DNA from: Larkinella terrae
GTDB taxonomy: Bacteria > Bacteroidota > Bacteroidia > Cytophagales > Spirosomataceae
Direction: 5' to 3'
Assembly: GCF_009668025.1 (NCBI RefSeq)
Contig: NZ_WJXZ01000014.1
Coordinates: 1,074,448 to 1,138,447 of the forward strand
Length of the DNA stretch: 64,000 nt
Below, piece after piece: positions 1 to 7,935 of the stretch. The notes beneath the pieces were generated by a model that did no database searches, was not told where the DNA came from, and saw nothing but the letters and a program-made list of their open reading frames with translations. Position 1 is the first letter of the stretch. Each line of letters opens with the position of its first letter. A program made the translations under genes and the position numbers.

Positions 1-1
1 A

Positions 2-1237
2 AAAACCAATCAGGCGTTTTATGCCTGGCTGAAACGCGAAGTGCGGGGCATTTACGGCACGGTTTTTCAGTTTGCGTACGAAGTGGCGAAAAAAGCCGAA
101 CGCGCCTTACAGCATGAACTGGGCAAACCCGATCTGACTTTCCTGCAATATGGGTACATGGCCGGTAAAGAGGGTCTATTGGCGGGCGAGAAGCTTTATC
201 TGGACATCAAACGCATGGAAATGGCGTACCTGGAGCTCAACCAGCGGGAGTATGAACTCACCAAAAATGTGAGTCTTTTGCAGATTGATCCCACGGCGCT
301 GTTGCAGTTGCGCACCACGGGTCGGTGTACGATTTCCCTGCCAGAGGAACTGTTTGATATGGACGGTCCCGGTCACTATTTCCGGCGCATCAAAACCGTG
401 GCGCTGAGCATTCCCTGCGTCATCGGTCCGTACGCCAGTGTCAATTGCACCCTCACCTTGCTGAAAAGCAGCATCCGCCGGTCGGCTTTGTTACGCGACG
501 GCAATTACGCCCGCGAAAACGCGGAGGACGAGCGGTTTAGCGATTACTTTGGCAGTATGCAGTCCATTGTCACCAGTACGGCGCAGAATGACAGCGGGTT
601 GTTCGAAACGAACCTCCGCGACGAGCGGTATTTGCCCTTCGAAAACGCCGGAGCGGTCAGCGAATGGCAACTGGCTTTGCCCGCCGATCCCAGCCGGAAC
701 GATCCGGCGCAATTCGACTACGACACCATCAGCGACGTTATTTTGCACCTGAAATATACGGCCCGCGAAGCCGGTGATCAACTGCGGAACAAAGCCCTGG
801 CCAATCTGAAATCGCGGATCGATGATTCGACGGCCGCCGGAACAGTGCGGTTATTTTCCGTTCGGCACGAGTTCCCGACGGAATGGGCCAAAGCCCGGGG
901 GACATTGAATAGTGGCGCAACGGTGGCGGAACTGAAGCTGACGTTCCAGCCCCAGCACTACCCGTTCTGGAGCCAGGCGCATCTGCAAAGCGTCAAGCGG
1001 ATTGACGCTTACGCCAAAGTCGGCAGTGGCGTAAATGGCGTGGATCTGTTCGGGAAACTCAGCCTCGACGGTCAGCCCGACAACAATGCGAAATACCCGC
1101 TGGCGGCTAAGCAGGGCAACCTCCGGTTTGGAGTCATTGACCCGGCAGCGCTCCCGACACCAACCTCGGAACTGAAACTGTATCTCACCCAGAAAACCAT
1201 CGACGACCTGTTGCTGCTTGTGAGCTGGGGCAAATAG
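2..1237 (+). CDS. Tc toxin A subunit, C-terminal TcB-binding part (5' truncated by the window)
   Basis: The reading frame is open to the first bases of the window, so this is the 3' end of a larger gene. The residues before the first usable start (NQAFYAWLKRE, then IYGTVFQFAYEVAKKAERA) already look like the helical shaft region of TcA proteins. The middle carries the hallmark of the TcA C-terminal TcB-binding domain: a DGPGHYFRRIK segment followed by IPCVIGPYASVNCTLTLL and SSIRRS. In Photorhabdus-type toxin complexes TcA forms the pentameric pore and shaft, and this end docks the TcB-TcC cocoon. No TcB or TcC gene follows here, so any partners lie elsewhere. Family assignment is confident; target and activity are unknown. 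The stop codon is at 1235-1237. Confidence 0.85.
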   Translation, partial: KTNQAFYAWLKREVRGIYGTVFQFAYEVAKKAERALQHELGKPDLTFLQYGYMAGKEGLLAGEKLYLDIKRMEMAYLELNQREYELTKNVSLLQIDPTALLQLRTTGRCTISLPEELFDMDGPGHYFRRIKTVALSIPCVIGPYASVNCTLTLLKSSIRRSALLRDGNYARENAEDERFSDYFGSMQSIVTSTAQNDSGLFETNLRDERYLPFENAGAVSEWQLALPADPSRNDPAQFDYDTISDVILHLKYTAREAGDQLRNKALANLKSRIDDSTAAGTVRLFSVRHEFPTEWAKARGTLNSGATVAELKLTFQPQHYPFWSQAHLQSVKRIDAYAKVGSGVNGVDLFGKLSLDGQPDNNAKYPLAAKQGNLRFGVIDPAALPTPTSELKLYLTQKTIDDLLLLVSWGK

Positions 1238-1249
1238 GGAACCATGAGG

Positions 1250-1440
1250 CTGCTCATGTAATTGGCGAAGCGGGTAGCCACTTCCAGCAGCTTTGTTTTG
1301 CCGGTCGCACTGTAATAATAATGCACCCTGGCATCGACGGACGATCATTCCGGCATTGTAAAGTCGTGCTGCCAGCATAAAAAACGCTATTGTCGCCCCA
1401 GCGGCCGAACTCCTGACGTCCCGGGTGCACCATTGAAAAC
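1250..1440 (-). pseudogene. Decayed fragment of a GH127 (DUF1680) glycoside hydrolase
   Basis: On the minus strand three frames in succession carry pieces resembling one GH127 (beta-L-arabinofuranosidase-like) segment. Frame one reads EFGRWGDNSVFYAG, frame two reads ARLYNAGMIV, and frame three reads VHYYYSATGKTKLLEVATRFANYM. The order and spacing match the family's conserved region, in which a YNAG block precedes HYYxATGKxxLLxVAxRxANY. At least two frameshifts and an in-frame TGA separate the pieces. Similarity ends just past the toxin stop codon, so only a short internal remnant survives. The assignment rests on remembered family motifs. Confidence 0.6.
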
Positions 1441-1498
1441 CGGAGCAATTGAACGTGCGCAAATCCCTTTGACCCGTTCGGAGAAGGAACGGCTGGTG

Positions 1499-3061
1499 CT
1501 AGCTCGTTGGCAGGAAAACCGAAAAGGTCGCTCCCTTTTGAAGCTGGCTGGTGGCCGTGATGGCACCGCCGTGATTGACGACGACCTTCTCGCAGATGGC
1601 TAATCCAATGCCCGTTCCGGCATATTTATTCCGATTGTGCAGACGTTGAAACACCTGAAAAATACGATCGGTGTAGTGCTGTTCAAAACCGATTCCGTTA
1701 TCCGACACGTCGATGTGGTGATAATAGGCGGTTTTGCGGGCCGGGGCCACCGCCGTGGGTAACTGAACGGCGGCCACTTTTTGATACCGAACTTTAATTT
1801 CGGGCGCAACGCCATCCTTGCGAAATTTCAGCGCATTGCTGAGCAGGTTCTGAAACAATTGTCCGAGTTGCAGTGCATCGCCGGGAATCGTTGGCAGCGG
1901 GTCCGTACTCACCACCGCCCCGGCTTCCTTGATAACCAGTTCCAGATCAAACTGAACATCGTCGACTATCTCATTGAGGTTCACGGTTTTGCTGGTATCC
2001 CGCTGCGTGGAAATCCGGGAGAAGGTCAACAGATCTTGGATCAGCGTCGACATGCGGTTGGTGGCCTGCTGCATGCGGTCCAAATATTCAACGCCAGCAC
2101 CGAGCTGATCTTTGTATCGCGTTTTGAGCACATCGCCGAATTGCTGCACCTTCCGGAGTGGCTCCTGCAAATCGTGGGAGGCCACGTAGGCAAATTGCTG
2201 CAAACTGTCGTTGGAACTTTTCAGTTCGTCGATCTTGCTTTCGAGCTGCAGTTGCAAGTGCCTTAACCGCGTGAAATCGGTAAAATGGAGGACGACTTCC
2301 TCATCCAGCTTGGACGTACTCATTAAATTGTACAGGTCGAGCCCGTCCTTATCGTAATGAATCTCGAAGGTGAGCGGCTCGCCGGTTGTAAAAGTAATAA
2401 CCGGGTTGGTGAAGCTCTCGGTTTCGAAATAGCCGGGAAAGACCTCGCCCACCCGTTTCCCCTGCAATTGTTCAGGAGTGGCATTGGCATACGACGCGTA
2501 GGCCTGATTGGTCAGTTTAAAGCGGAAGTCAATGATCCGGCCATTCTCAAAAATAGGTTTCAGTACCTGCAGGGGTTCTTTAAAGCTGTTGATAATGGTT
2601 TGGAGATACTGGTTGCTCTCGGTCAGCTCAACGAGCTGTACGGAGTTGGTGATATCCTCCACCGAATGAATGATACCGGCTACCTGCTGATCAGGTCCCA
2701 CGAACGGTTTATTAACCGGTCGCCAGGTGCGCCACTCGAGCACCCCGGTTTCGGCATTGGGCCACCGAAACCGCTGGTCGGACATGGAATGGATCTGTTT
2801 GGTGAGAAGCACCTGATCCAGCGACTGGCGGAGTTGCTCCGAACTGGACCGGTTCTGCTCGTCATCGAAGAACACGTCGAACACACTGAATCCCACCAAA
2901 TTTTCCCGTTGCAGACTGAAAGCGGCCAGGTATTCGTCGGAAACGGCGGCAATGGTGTAGCTCGGCGCATCGGGTAAAAAGACCAGATGCTTGCCGGGCA
3001 TGGCATTCATCACGAGTGAATAGAAGGCCAGGCTGTCAGGGCTGGTGGGTGGGATACGCAT
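1499..3061 (-). CDS. PAS-domain sensor histidine kinase
   Basis: A 520-residue soluble histidine kinase without membrane segments. Two PAS-like regions (about residues 20-140 and 150-270) precede a short coiled linker. The dimerisation/phosphoacceptor helix contains ASHDLQEPLRK with the likely phosphorylated His296. The catalytic domain shows an N box (LFQNLLSNALKF), a G1 box (DNGIGFE) and a G2 box (GTGIGLAICEKVV). The HDLQEPLRK form is typical of the many cytoplasmic Bacteroidota PAS kinases, which probably sense an intracellular ligand or redox state; the signal cannot be read from sequence. A single-domain response regulator lies upstream on the same strand, but a terminator separates the two, so pairing is plausible rather than shown. 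Confidence 0.9.
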   Translation of the reverse strand: MRIPPTSPDSLAFYSLVMNAMPGKHLVFLPDAPSYTIAAVSDEYLAAFSLQRENLVGFSVFDVFFDDEQNRSSSEQLRQSLDQVLLTKQIHSMSDQRFRWPNAETGVLEWRTWRPVNKPFVGPDQQVAGIIHSVEDITNSVQLVELTESNQYLQTIINSFKEPLQVLKPIFENGRIIDFRFKLTNQAYASYANATPEQLQGKRVGEVFPGYFETESFTNPVITFTTGEPLTFEIHYDKDGLDLYNLMSTSKLDEEVVLHFTDFTRLRHLQLQLESKIDELKSSNDSLQQFAYVASHDLQEPLRKVQQFGDVLKTRYKDQLGAGVEYLDRMQQATNRMSTLIQDLLTFSRISTQRDTSKTVNLNEIVDDVQFDLELVIKEAGAVVSTDPLPTIPGDALQLGQLFQNLLSNALKFRKDGVAPEIKVRYQKVAAVQLPTAVAPARKTAYYHHIDVSDNGIGFEQHYTDRIFQVFQRLHNRNKYAGTGIGLAICEKVVVNHGGAITATSQLQKGATFSVFLPTS

Positions 3062-3334
3062 TTTTAAGCTTAATGGTCACATGGGTTCGGTCGAGCCCGC
3101 AGGAATGCCGGCGCTGTATACCCGCCATCGGGTCTAAATTAGCCACAAGATAAGTATTTAACTGAACATGATCGAGCTGTTTTCATCAGGTTTCGATTAT
3201 AAAAACCGCTCTTTCACCCGTCGAAATAAGCCCGCCCGACCGGATTTACATTTTCACCGGACGAATGGAACCCGTTTTTACCAGTCTTTCGTTACTGAGC
3301 TGGTGTATAAGAGAGATCTCTTATATTTATTAGT

Positions 3335-3371
3335 AAATAGCCGGATGGTTTTGCCGTTCGGCTATTTTTTT
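3335..3371 (+). terminator. Rho-independent terminator-like hairpin, plus orientation
   Basis: AAATAGCCG (3335-3343) pairs perfectly with CGGCTATTT (3359-3367) around a 15-base loop, and the T run extends to 3371. No annotated plus-strand gene precedes it, so it may end an unrecognised small transcript or antisense RNA. Confidence 0.55.
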
Positions 3372-3377
3372 GGAGCC

Positions 3378-3403
3378 AAAAAAGCCCGCTTGTCGGGGCG
3401 GGC
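3378..3403 (-). terminator. Rho-independent terminator of the response regulator
   Basis: Read on the minus strand, GCCCGC (3403-3398) and GCGGGC (3389-3384) form a GC-rich stem followed by six T residues. It lies about 70 bases past the response regulator stop codon, in the right orientation to end that transcript. Confidence 0.75.
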
Positions 3404-3474
3404 AGATGAGCTGATGAGTTTGGTAGTTGTCCGTCTTTGCGTAAGTTAGCGGTTTTTTAATTGGCCATTTGGTT

Positions 3475-3876
3475 TCAGTCAATGACTGAAACCGGTTGCA
3501 GCAGGGTTTCAATTTTCTTTAACAGCACCGGCAATTCAAACGGCTTGACGAGGTAGGGGATGGGGTTCGATAAAACAACGACCTGTCTGGCAATTGGCAA
3601 CTCCACCGCAGACATGAGCATGACCGGAATGGTTGGAGACGTTTCCTTTAGCTTCTCCAAAACATCCAATCCACTGTACATCGGCATCAGAAGGTCCAGC
3701 AGAATGAGGTCGGGGGGCTGCGGCATGGCCCGGAGCATTCGAATTGCTTCCAGGCCATTATCTGCCAGGATTACCTCGTAACCAGCCCTGTCCAACTGGA
3801 TGGTTAATAATTTGCGTACGTTACGGTCGTCGTCGGCGATTAAAATTCGTTTTTTGTCAATCATTTTTCGCTCCAT
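3475..3876 (-). CDS. Single-domain response regulator (CheY-like receiver)
   Basis: A stand-alone receiver domain of 133 residues with no output domain. The acidic triad is present as ADDD (residues 14-17). The phosphoacceptor is Asp61 in LILLDLLMP, a conserved Ser follows in MLMSA, and the Lys of the active site is in YLVKPFE. Such proteins act by protein-protein contact or as phosphorelay intermediates. Two starts compete: the ATG at 3876, and an ATG four codons downstream at 3864 that has GGAG at normal Shine-Dalgarno distance and begins right at the conserved IDKKRILIADDD. The second could well be the true start. A terminator follows the gene. Confidence 0.9.
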   Translation of the reverse strand: MERKMIDKKRILIADDDRNVRKLLTIQLDRAGYEVILADNGLEAIRMLRAMPQPPDLILLDLLMPMYSGLDVLEKLKETSPTIPVMLMSAVELPIARQVVVLSNPIPYLVKPFELPVLLKKIETLLQPVSVID

Positions 3877-4377
3877 GTAAGGTTGTGCATGCTGAATTCA
3901 GTTTGTACGTTTTAAATGAGGAGCAGAGAAGTCTGATAAGTATAAAAGCGGTTACAAATGACATTCCAAATAAATTCGAATGCAAGGCAAAAGCCGTGGA
4001 AAAGAGAAGTTTAATCGCTTATTAATACGGTAGGAGAGCTGTAACCCGGTTTTAATGGAATTGCCCACGAGGAAGTAGGCAAAGAGCAGGCTTACAAGCA
4101 GCGGTTGTCTTCAGTCGGCTACTCAATCACCACTGGCAGCGCCAGTTCCCTTTTCTGAAATTGGAGATTTAGTCACGCAGGGGGCAGGTTTTCGGAGACG
4201 TTGAAACGGAGACTTCATTGAAAAAGGCAGTTTGATTGTCAGTGTATTTTACGTTAGTTGGACACGATCAGCTGACGTCTGCCAACTGACAATAATCAAC
4301 CGGTTTTATGTGATCAGTCATTTTGAAAGGGGCGGTTTTCGACTTGCTTTGGAGCATCAAGCAAACCATCGCTCATC
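3877..4377. other. Intergenic region upstream of the universal stress protein gene
   Basis: A 501-base stretch between divergently transcribed genes in which I see no coding sequence. It must hold the promoters of both the response regulator and the stress protein. Only small dyads are visible, such as ACTGGC-AGC-GCCAGT near 4132-4146. No promoter could be assigned with confidence. Confidence 0.5.
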
Positions 4378-5205
4378 ATGAAAACGATCCTGGTTCCCAC
4401 GGATTTAAGTCCAATGACGGCCTACGCCCTTGATGTCGCCGTCGGTCTGGCTCGTATGCATCGAGCTGAAGTTGTTTTATTACATACCGTGCTTTATCAG
4501 CTTATGCCGCAACCAGCCGTTGATTATACGCCGGAAGTGTCAGCACTCTCGGCGGAGTATTATGAGGAAACCCTCAAAGAAGCGGAAGAAAGTCTCTGGA
4601 AAATGGCGGCAAATCCGAACTACGCGGGCGTAATGATCAGGACAAAATTGGGCAGCAGCTTCGACGGTTTGATTCGCATGATTAACGAGCAGCCCGCCGA
4701 CCTGATCGTACTGGCTTCCAAAGGAGCGTCCGGGTTGAAGGAATGGCTGGAGGGATCTAACGCGGAATTCATCGTACGACATGCCCGCTGTCCGGTGCTG
4801 GTGGTTAAAAAACCGGTCGAACACTTTCAACCCCAGTCCATTATTTGCGGAATTGATGTAGATGACAAGCTCAAGGAACGTCATCCGCACCCGTTCCAGT
4901 TGACGGATCAGGGTTTGCAGCAGTTTGTTTATGTGCTAACCCCCAACGATCCTCGTCAACCCGACGGTATCCGGGAGTGGATGGATGAATTTGCGTTGGC
5001 AAAAGGAATGGCTCATTATCAGTTTACGATCTGGCGCGACCAATCCATCCCGACAGGAATCCTGAACTATGCCGATGAGGTAAAAGCCGACCTGATCGTA
5101 CTCTACACCCATGGACACAAAGGTCTGCGCCATCTGATTCAGGGAAGTGTAGCCGAAGACGTCCTGAACCACGCTGAAGTACCCGTTCTGATTATGCGGG
5201 CTTAA
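4378..5205 (+). CDS. Universal stress protein, tandem UspA domains
   Basis: A 275-residue protein made of two consecutive Usp domains, about residues 1-148 and 150-275. Domain 1 opens with MKTILVPTDLS and ends with an ASKGASGLKEWLEGSNAE segment and PVLVVK. Domain 2 ends with THGHKGLRHLIQGSVAEDV and PVLIMRA. The G-x2-G-x9-G-S pattern of ATP-binding Usp proteins is visible in both halves. Tandem Usp proteins of this length are common in Bacteroidota and usually respond to stress or stasis; the ligand is not determinable. The SDR gene starts 33 bases downstream on the same strand, so the two are probably co-transcribed. Confidence 0.93.
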   Translation: MKTILVPTDLSPMTAYALDVAVGLARMHRAEVVLLHTVLYQLMPQPAVDYTPEVSALSAEYYEETLKEAEESLWKMAANPNYAGVMIRTKLGSSFDGLIRMINEQPADLIVLASKGASGLKEWLEGSNAEFIVRHARCPVLVVKKPVEHFQPQSIICGIDVDDKLKERHPHPFQLTDQGLQQFVYVLTPNDPRQPDGIREWMDEFALAKGMAHYQFTIWRDQSIPTGILNYADEVKADLIVLYTHGHKGLRHLIQGSVAEDVLNHAEVPVLIMRA

Positions 5206-5238
5206 ATTAAATGATTGAACACCACAAATAAAATAGGT

Positions 5239-5994
5239 ATGGAAAAGGACTTAAAAGGGAAAGTAGCGCTGGTCACCGGAGCCGCTTCGGGTATTGGCGA
5301 AGCCATCGCCTTGCTGTATGGTCAACACGGCGCCAGCGTTATGCTTTCCGATGTGAACGAAGAAAGAGGTCAACAGGTCGCCGACCAGGTGGTGGCCGAA
5401 GGCGGTATCGCCCGGTTTTTCAAAGCCGATGTCGGCGACCCCGGGCAGTGTCAGCAACTCATTGAGGAAACCGTTTCCGCTTTTGGCGGTTTGGACATGG
5501 CCTGCAACAACGCCGGAATCGGTGGCGAACTGAATCAGACCGGGGATTATTCGCTGGAAGGCTGGCAGAAGATCATCAACATAAATCTCAATAGCGTTTT
5601 TTATTGCCTGAAGTTCGAGCTGGAAGCCATGCTGAAACAAAACCGTACCGGATCGATCATTAATATGGCTTCCATTCTGGGGCAGGTCGGTACGGCGATG
5701 TCGCCGGGTTATGTCGCAGCCAAACATGGCGTGGTCGGTTTGACCCAGACCGCAGCCATTGAGTATGCGCCGAAAGGAATTCGCATCAATGCCGTCGGTC
5801 CGGCCTATATCGACACGCCCTTGTTAGGGGTATTACCGGATGAAGTGAAAGCATCGCTGATTGGACTTCATCCCATCGGTCGGCTGGGCCGGGCCGAAGA
5901 AGTTGCCGAACTGGTCATCTGGCTCTCGTCGGAAAAAGCTTCGTTCGTGACGGGTTCGTATTATCCCATTGACGGCGGTTATCTGGCCCGGTAG
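5239..5994 (+). CDS. SDR-family NAD(P)-dependent oxidoreductase
   Basis: A classical short-chain dehydrogenase/reductase of 251 residues. The nucleotide-binding motif TGAASGIG lies near residues 13-20, NNAG follows mid-protein, and the catalytic Ser145, Tyr158 and Lys162 sit with standard spacing (Tyr in PGYVAAKHG). The C-terminal end PIDGGYLAR is typical of the glucose 1-dehydrogenase-like/FabG-like branch. The substrate cannot be assigned. The frame extends upstream to a TTG at 5215, but the ATG at 5239 directly precedes the conserved LKGKVALVTG and is the better start. It probably forms an operon with the stress protein. Confidence 0.92.
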   Translation: MEKDLKGKVALVTGAASGIGEAIALLYGQHGASVMLSDVNEERGQQVADQVVAEGGIARFFKADVGDPGQCQQLIEETVSAFGGLDMACNNAGIGGELNQTGDYSLEGWQKIININLNSVFYCLKFELEAMLKQNRTGSIINMASILGQVGTAMSPGYVAAKHGVVGLTQTAAIEYAPKGIRINAVGPAYIDTPLLGVLPDEVKASLIGLHPIGRLGRAEEVAELVIWLSSEKASFVTGSYYPIDGGYLAR

Positions 5995-6221
5995 CCGGGC
6001 AGATCCAGTTTGTGTCGACCAACTATCCAAAAGGTTGAGCAAAGCCTTTGAAAAAATGCCGGATATTCCGGAGAAATTTCTGACAAGGAAACCGCAGCCC
6101 GAAACGGTCGCGGTTGAATAGCCAGGTATTTTTCGATTGTCGTGGTCGTCTCGTTGGGGCCCGCAGTCATGGCCGTGCCCTACCCCAACAATAGAGGTTT
6201 AGTCAAGTGGGCAACTACTAG

Positions 6222-6806
6222 TTACGATGATGGATTGCGGAAGATCAAGTCAAATTTTAGAGTCATGACATCCTCGACTGGCACCATCATTAAAGAGGGT
6301 CTGTCAATTAGAAAGTCGGAAAGGCTGACCGGAAAGGATCCTTCTATTCGAAATTCATTTCCGGTCTCCAGTAATTTTGCCTGACAGGTAACCGGACGCG
6401 TCACCCCGTGGAAAGTCAACTTGCCGACAATTACCAGGGCTCCCCCGGTATTTATATGAACCTCCTGCGTGGTAAAAGTAACCAGGGGGTATTTCAGTCC
6501 TTCCAATACCTCAATGGCGTGTGAATCACGGTTCGCGTTCTTCGAGTCGAAACTGGCTATTTTGATTGCCAGGGCACCGCTTTCGATTTGACGCGTATCG
6601 GGGTTGTAAATGAACGCGCCGGATACCTCGTGGCTGACTCCATCCCAGGTATGCATGGGATGCTTCATGGTGTAGGTGACGGTAGAATGTGTTTTGTCAA
6701 CCACCATTTTCAGGCGGTTCGGCAGGAATGCAAACGGCATTGACTGCGTCAACAACCAGTTCGAAAGAAGCAATAGGTGAAGCATACCGTTAAAATTTAA
6801 TGGCAA
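6222..6806 (-). CDS. YceI-family periplasmic protein
   Basis: The 194-residue product has an N-terminal hydrophobic stretch (LHLLLLSNWLLT) acting as signal peptide. The YceI lipocalin-like fold follows: VDKTHSTVTYTMKHPMHTWDGVS, GALAIKIASFDSKNANRD, LKYPLVTFTT, GKLTFHGVTRPV and FRIEGSFPVSLSDF. YceI proteins bind long polyprenoid or quinone-like lipids in a hydrophobic barrel. It is the last gene of a five-gene operon. The ATG at 6806 overlaps the preceding gene by 17 bases, while an alternative ATG at 6785 would begin just after that gene's stop codon. In this context it may carry or shield a quinone-type lipid; that role is inferred. Confidence 0.88.
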   Translation of the reverse strand: MPLNFNGMLHLLLLSNWLLTQSMPFAFLPNRLKMVVDKTHSTVTYTMKHPMHTWDGVSHEVSGAFIYNPDTRQIESGALAIKIASFDSKNANRDSHAIEVLEGLKYPLVTFTTQEVHINTGGALVIVGKLTFHGVTRPVTCQAKLLETGNEFRIEGSFPVSLSDFLIDRPSLMMVPVEDVMTLKFDLIFRNPSS

Positions 6807-7467
6807 TTATAGAGGCAGCAAAAGCGCCAAAGGTAGTGTACGCGGCCGCGCGGTGATAGGGTTTCAGTTCGGGATGAGAATCGATCATACCCGATAGAAC
6901 GTTCGTCGTAATCATACCCGCAATATGCAGAACGGCCAGGTACTTATGGAGTTTGATAGAGCTGAATCCGGATCGCTCCAATACCATTTTAGGAGGAGCA
7001 GCGAGCGACAAAAGGGCCGTTGTGGTATAAGTGATATTGACGCAGGTAGCAAGGGTACTGTGTGTATTGAGCAGTTTGCCAAAGCTTTCTCCTTTTGCGT
7101 CGTATAATTTCGCTCCAACGATTCCCTGCGCAATGAAGCCAGCGAGCGTAACAAAACCCATCACCTGATGACTCACCAGCATCGTACGGCGAATCTTTAG
7201 TTCGTGCGCCCGCCCCTCTGGCGTCAAGGGGGCAACTTTCAGGTTGCGTAAAACTCCACGAGGTCCCCAGAAAAACCGCTGGGTGAAAATCATATGAGGA
7301 GGTAGCAACGCCGGGGTTTCTTTGGAATCAACCAGCTCATTCAATAAGCTATCGGCACTAGTGGCGGAGGTTGTTAGGGAGTCCGGTGTGGAGGTAGCAA
7401 CCTGAGCATACCCTGATCCGCTCATTCCAAGCAGGAACACTCCGATCAAAACAAGTGATCTTTTCAT
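6790..7467 (-). CDS. Secreted/membrane protein with four His-bearing helices (cytochrome b561-like topology)
   Basis: The 225-residue product has a signal peptide (MKRSLVLIGVFLLGMSGSGYAQ), a polar segment to about residue 95, then four hydrophobic helices at about 98-117, 134-156, 172-195 and 203-223. Histidines lie at or near the start of each helix: His100, His136, His174 with His181, and His205. That layout suggests bis-haem ligation as in cytochrome b561-like proteins, but I do not recognise the exact family. It sits between Rieske and YceI genes, 16 bases after the Rieske stop codon. A membrane electron carrier is the most economical reading; haem binding is inference. Confidence 0.7.
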   Translation of the reverse strand: MKRSLVLIGVFLLGMSGSGYAQVATSTPDSLTTSATSADSLLNELVDSKETPALLPPHMIFTQRFFWGPRGVLRNLKVAPLTPEGRAHELKIRRTMLVSHQVMGFVTLAGFIAQGIVGAKLYDAKGESFGKLLNTHSTLATCVNITYTTTALLSLAAPPKMVLERSGFSSIKLHKYLAVLHIAGMITTNVLSGMIDSHPELKPYHRAAAYTTFGAFAASIIAIKF

Positions 7468-7483
7468 TTTGAGTCCGTTGCAG

Positions 7484-7918
7484 TTAAGAAATCGTCAGGG
7501 TATTGCCCGCCTGGGTAACCGTATAAACGGTCAGGCCATTTCGTCCTTCCGAATTTAAGCCTTTGCCGGTCAGGTCATAACGGGCGCCATGCTCAGGACA
7601 GTAAAACTCGTCGTTTCGTAATTGAACCTTCCTTTGGCCTTCGTGGCTGCAAACGACAGTGACGGCTACATACCCCCTGGAAGTGTTGGCAACCACTACA
7701 TTGTTGGTAACAATATACCCACCTTGTTTCAGTAAGCCGGCGTTGGCGGGGGCAGTTAAATCGACCGTCACCGTGCCACTAAGCGGAGCTGGGCTAACCC
7801 CGTTATTTTTACTACAGGCAGTCAGCGACTGTCCGGCGCAGTATACCGCCAGCAGGGCGGCTCCTTTGATGCCCATTGCTTTCAAAAATTCGTTACGGGA
7901 AATGGCATTCTGATTCAT
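7484..7918 (-). CDS. Rieske [2Fe-2S] protein, membrane-anchored
   Basis: A small 144-residue Rieske protein. The cluster ligands are C90-x-H92 (CSHEG) and C107-x-x-H110 (CPEHG), with GARYD following as in the family. The N-terminus (RNEFLKAMGIKGAALLAVYCAG) resembles the leader of exported Rieske proteins, and LTAC35 could serve as a lipobox, so the domain faces the periplasm tethered to a membrane. It lacks the long transmembrane anchor and context of the cytochrome bc1/b6f Rieske and is closer to small arsenite-oxidase-like or ferredoxin-like Rieske proteins. It lies 17 bases after the barrel protein gene and 16 before the four-helix protein gene, pointing to shared electron transfer. Confidence 0.9.
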   Translation of the reverse strand: MNQNAISRNEFLKAMGIKGAALLAVYCAGQSLTACSKNNGVSPAPLSGTVTVDLTAPANAGLLKQGGYIVTNNVVVANTSRGYVAVTVVCSHEGQRKVQLRNDEFYCPEHGARYDLTGKGLNSEGRNGLTVYTVTQAGNTLTIS

Positions 7919-7935
7919 AGGAAATTACAGATTGA

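Larger units (their letters stand above)
3062..3474. other. Intergenic region between kinase and response regulator
   Basis: No convincing gene is present in this 413-base stretch; the one open frame (3168-3449, plus strand) resembles nothing I know and runs through a hairpin. It holds two terminator-like hairpins, listed separately, and must also contain the promoter of the kinase, since the minus-strand terminator stops transcription coming from the response regulator. Confidence 0.6.

Noticed and set aside
3168-3449. A 93-codon plus-strand frame between kinase and response regulator
   Set aside because: It covers both terminator hairpins and has no recognisable sequence features.
5995-6221. 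Possible gene remnant between the SDR and YceI genes
   Set aside because: A short open stretch (FEKMPDIPEKFLTRKPQ) looks protein-like, but a stop codon lies just upstream and no family can be named.
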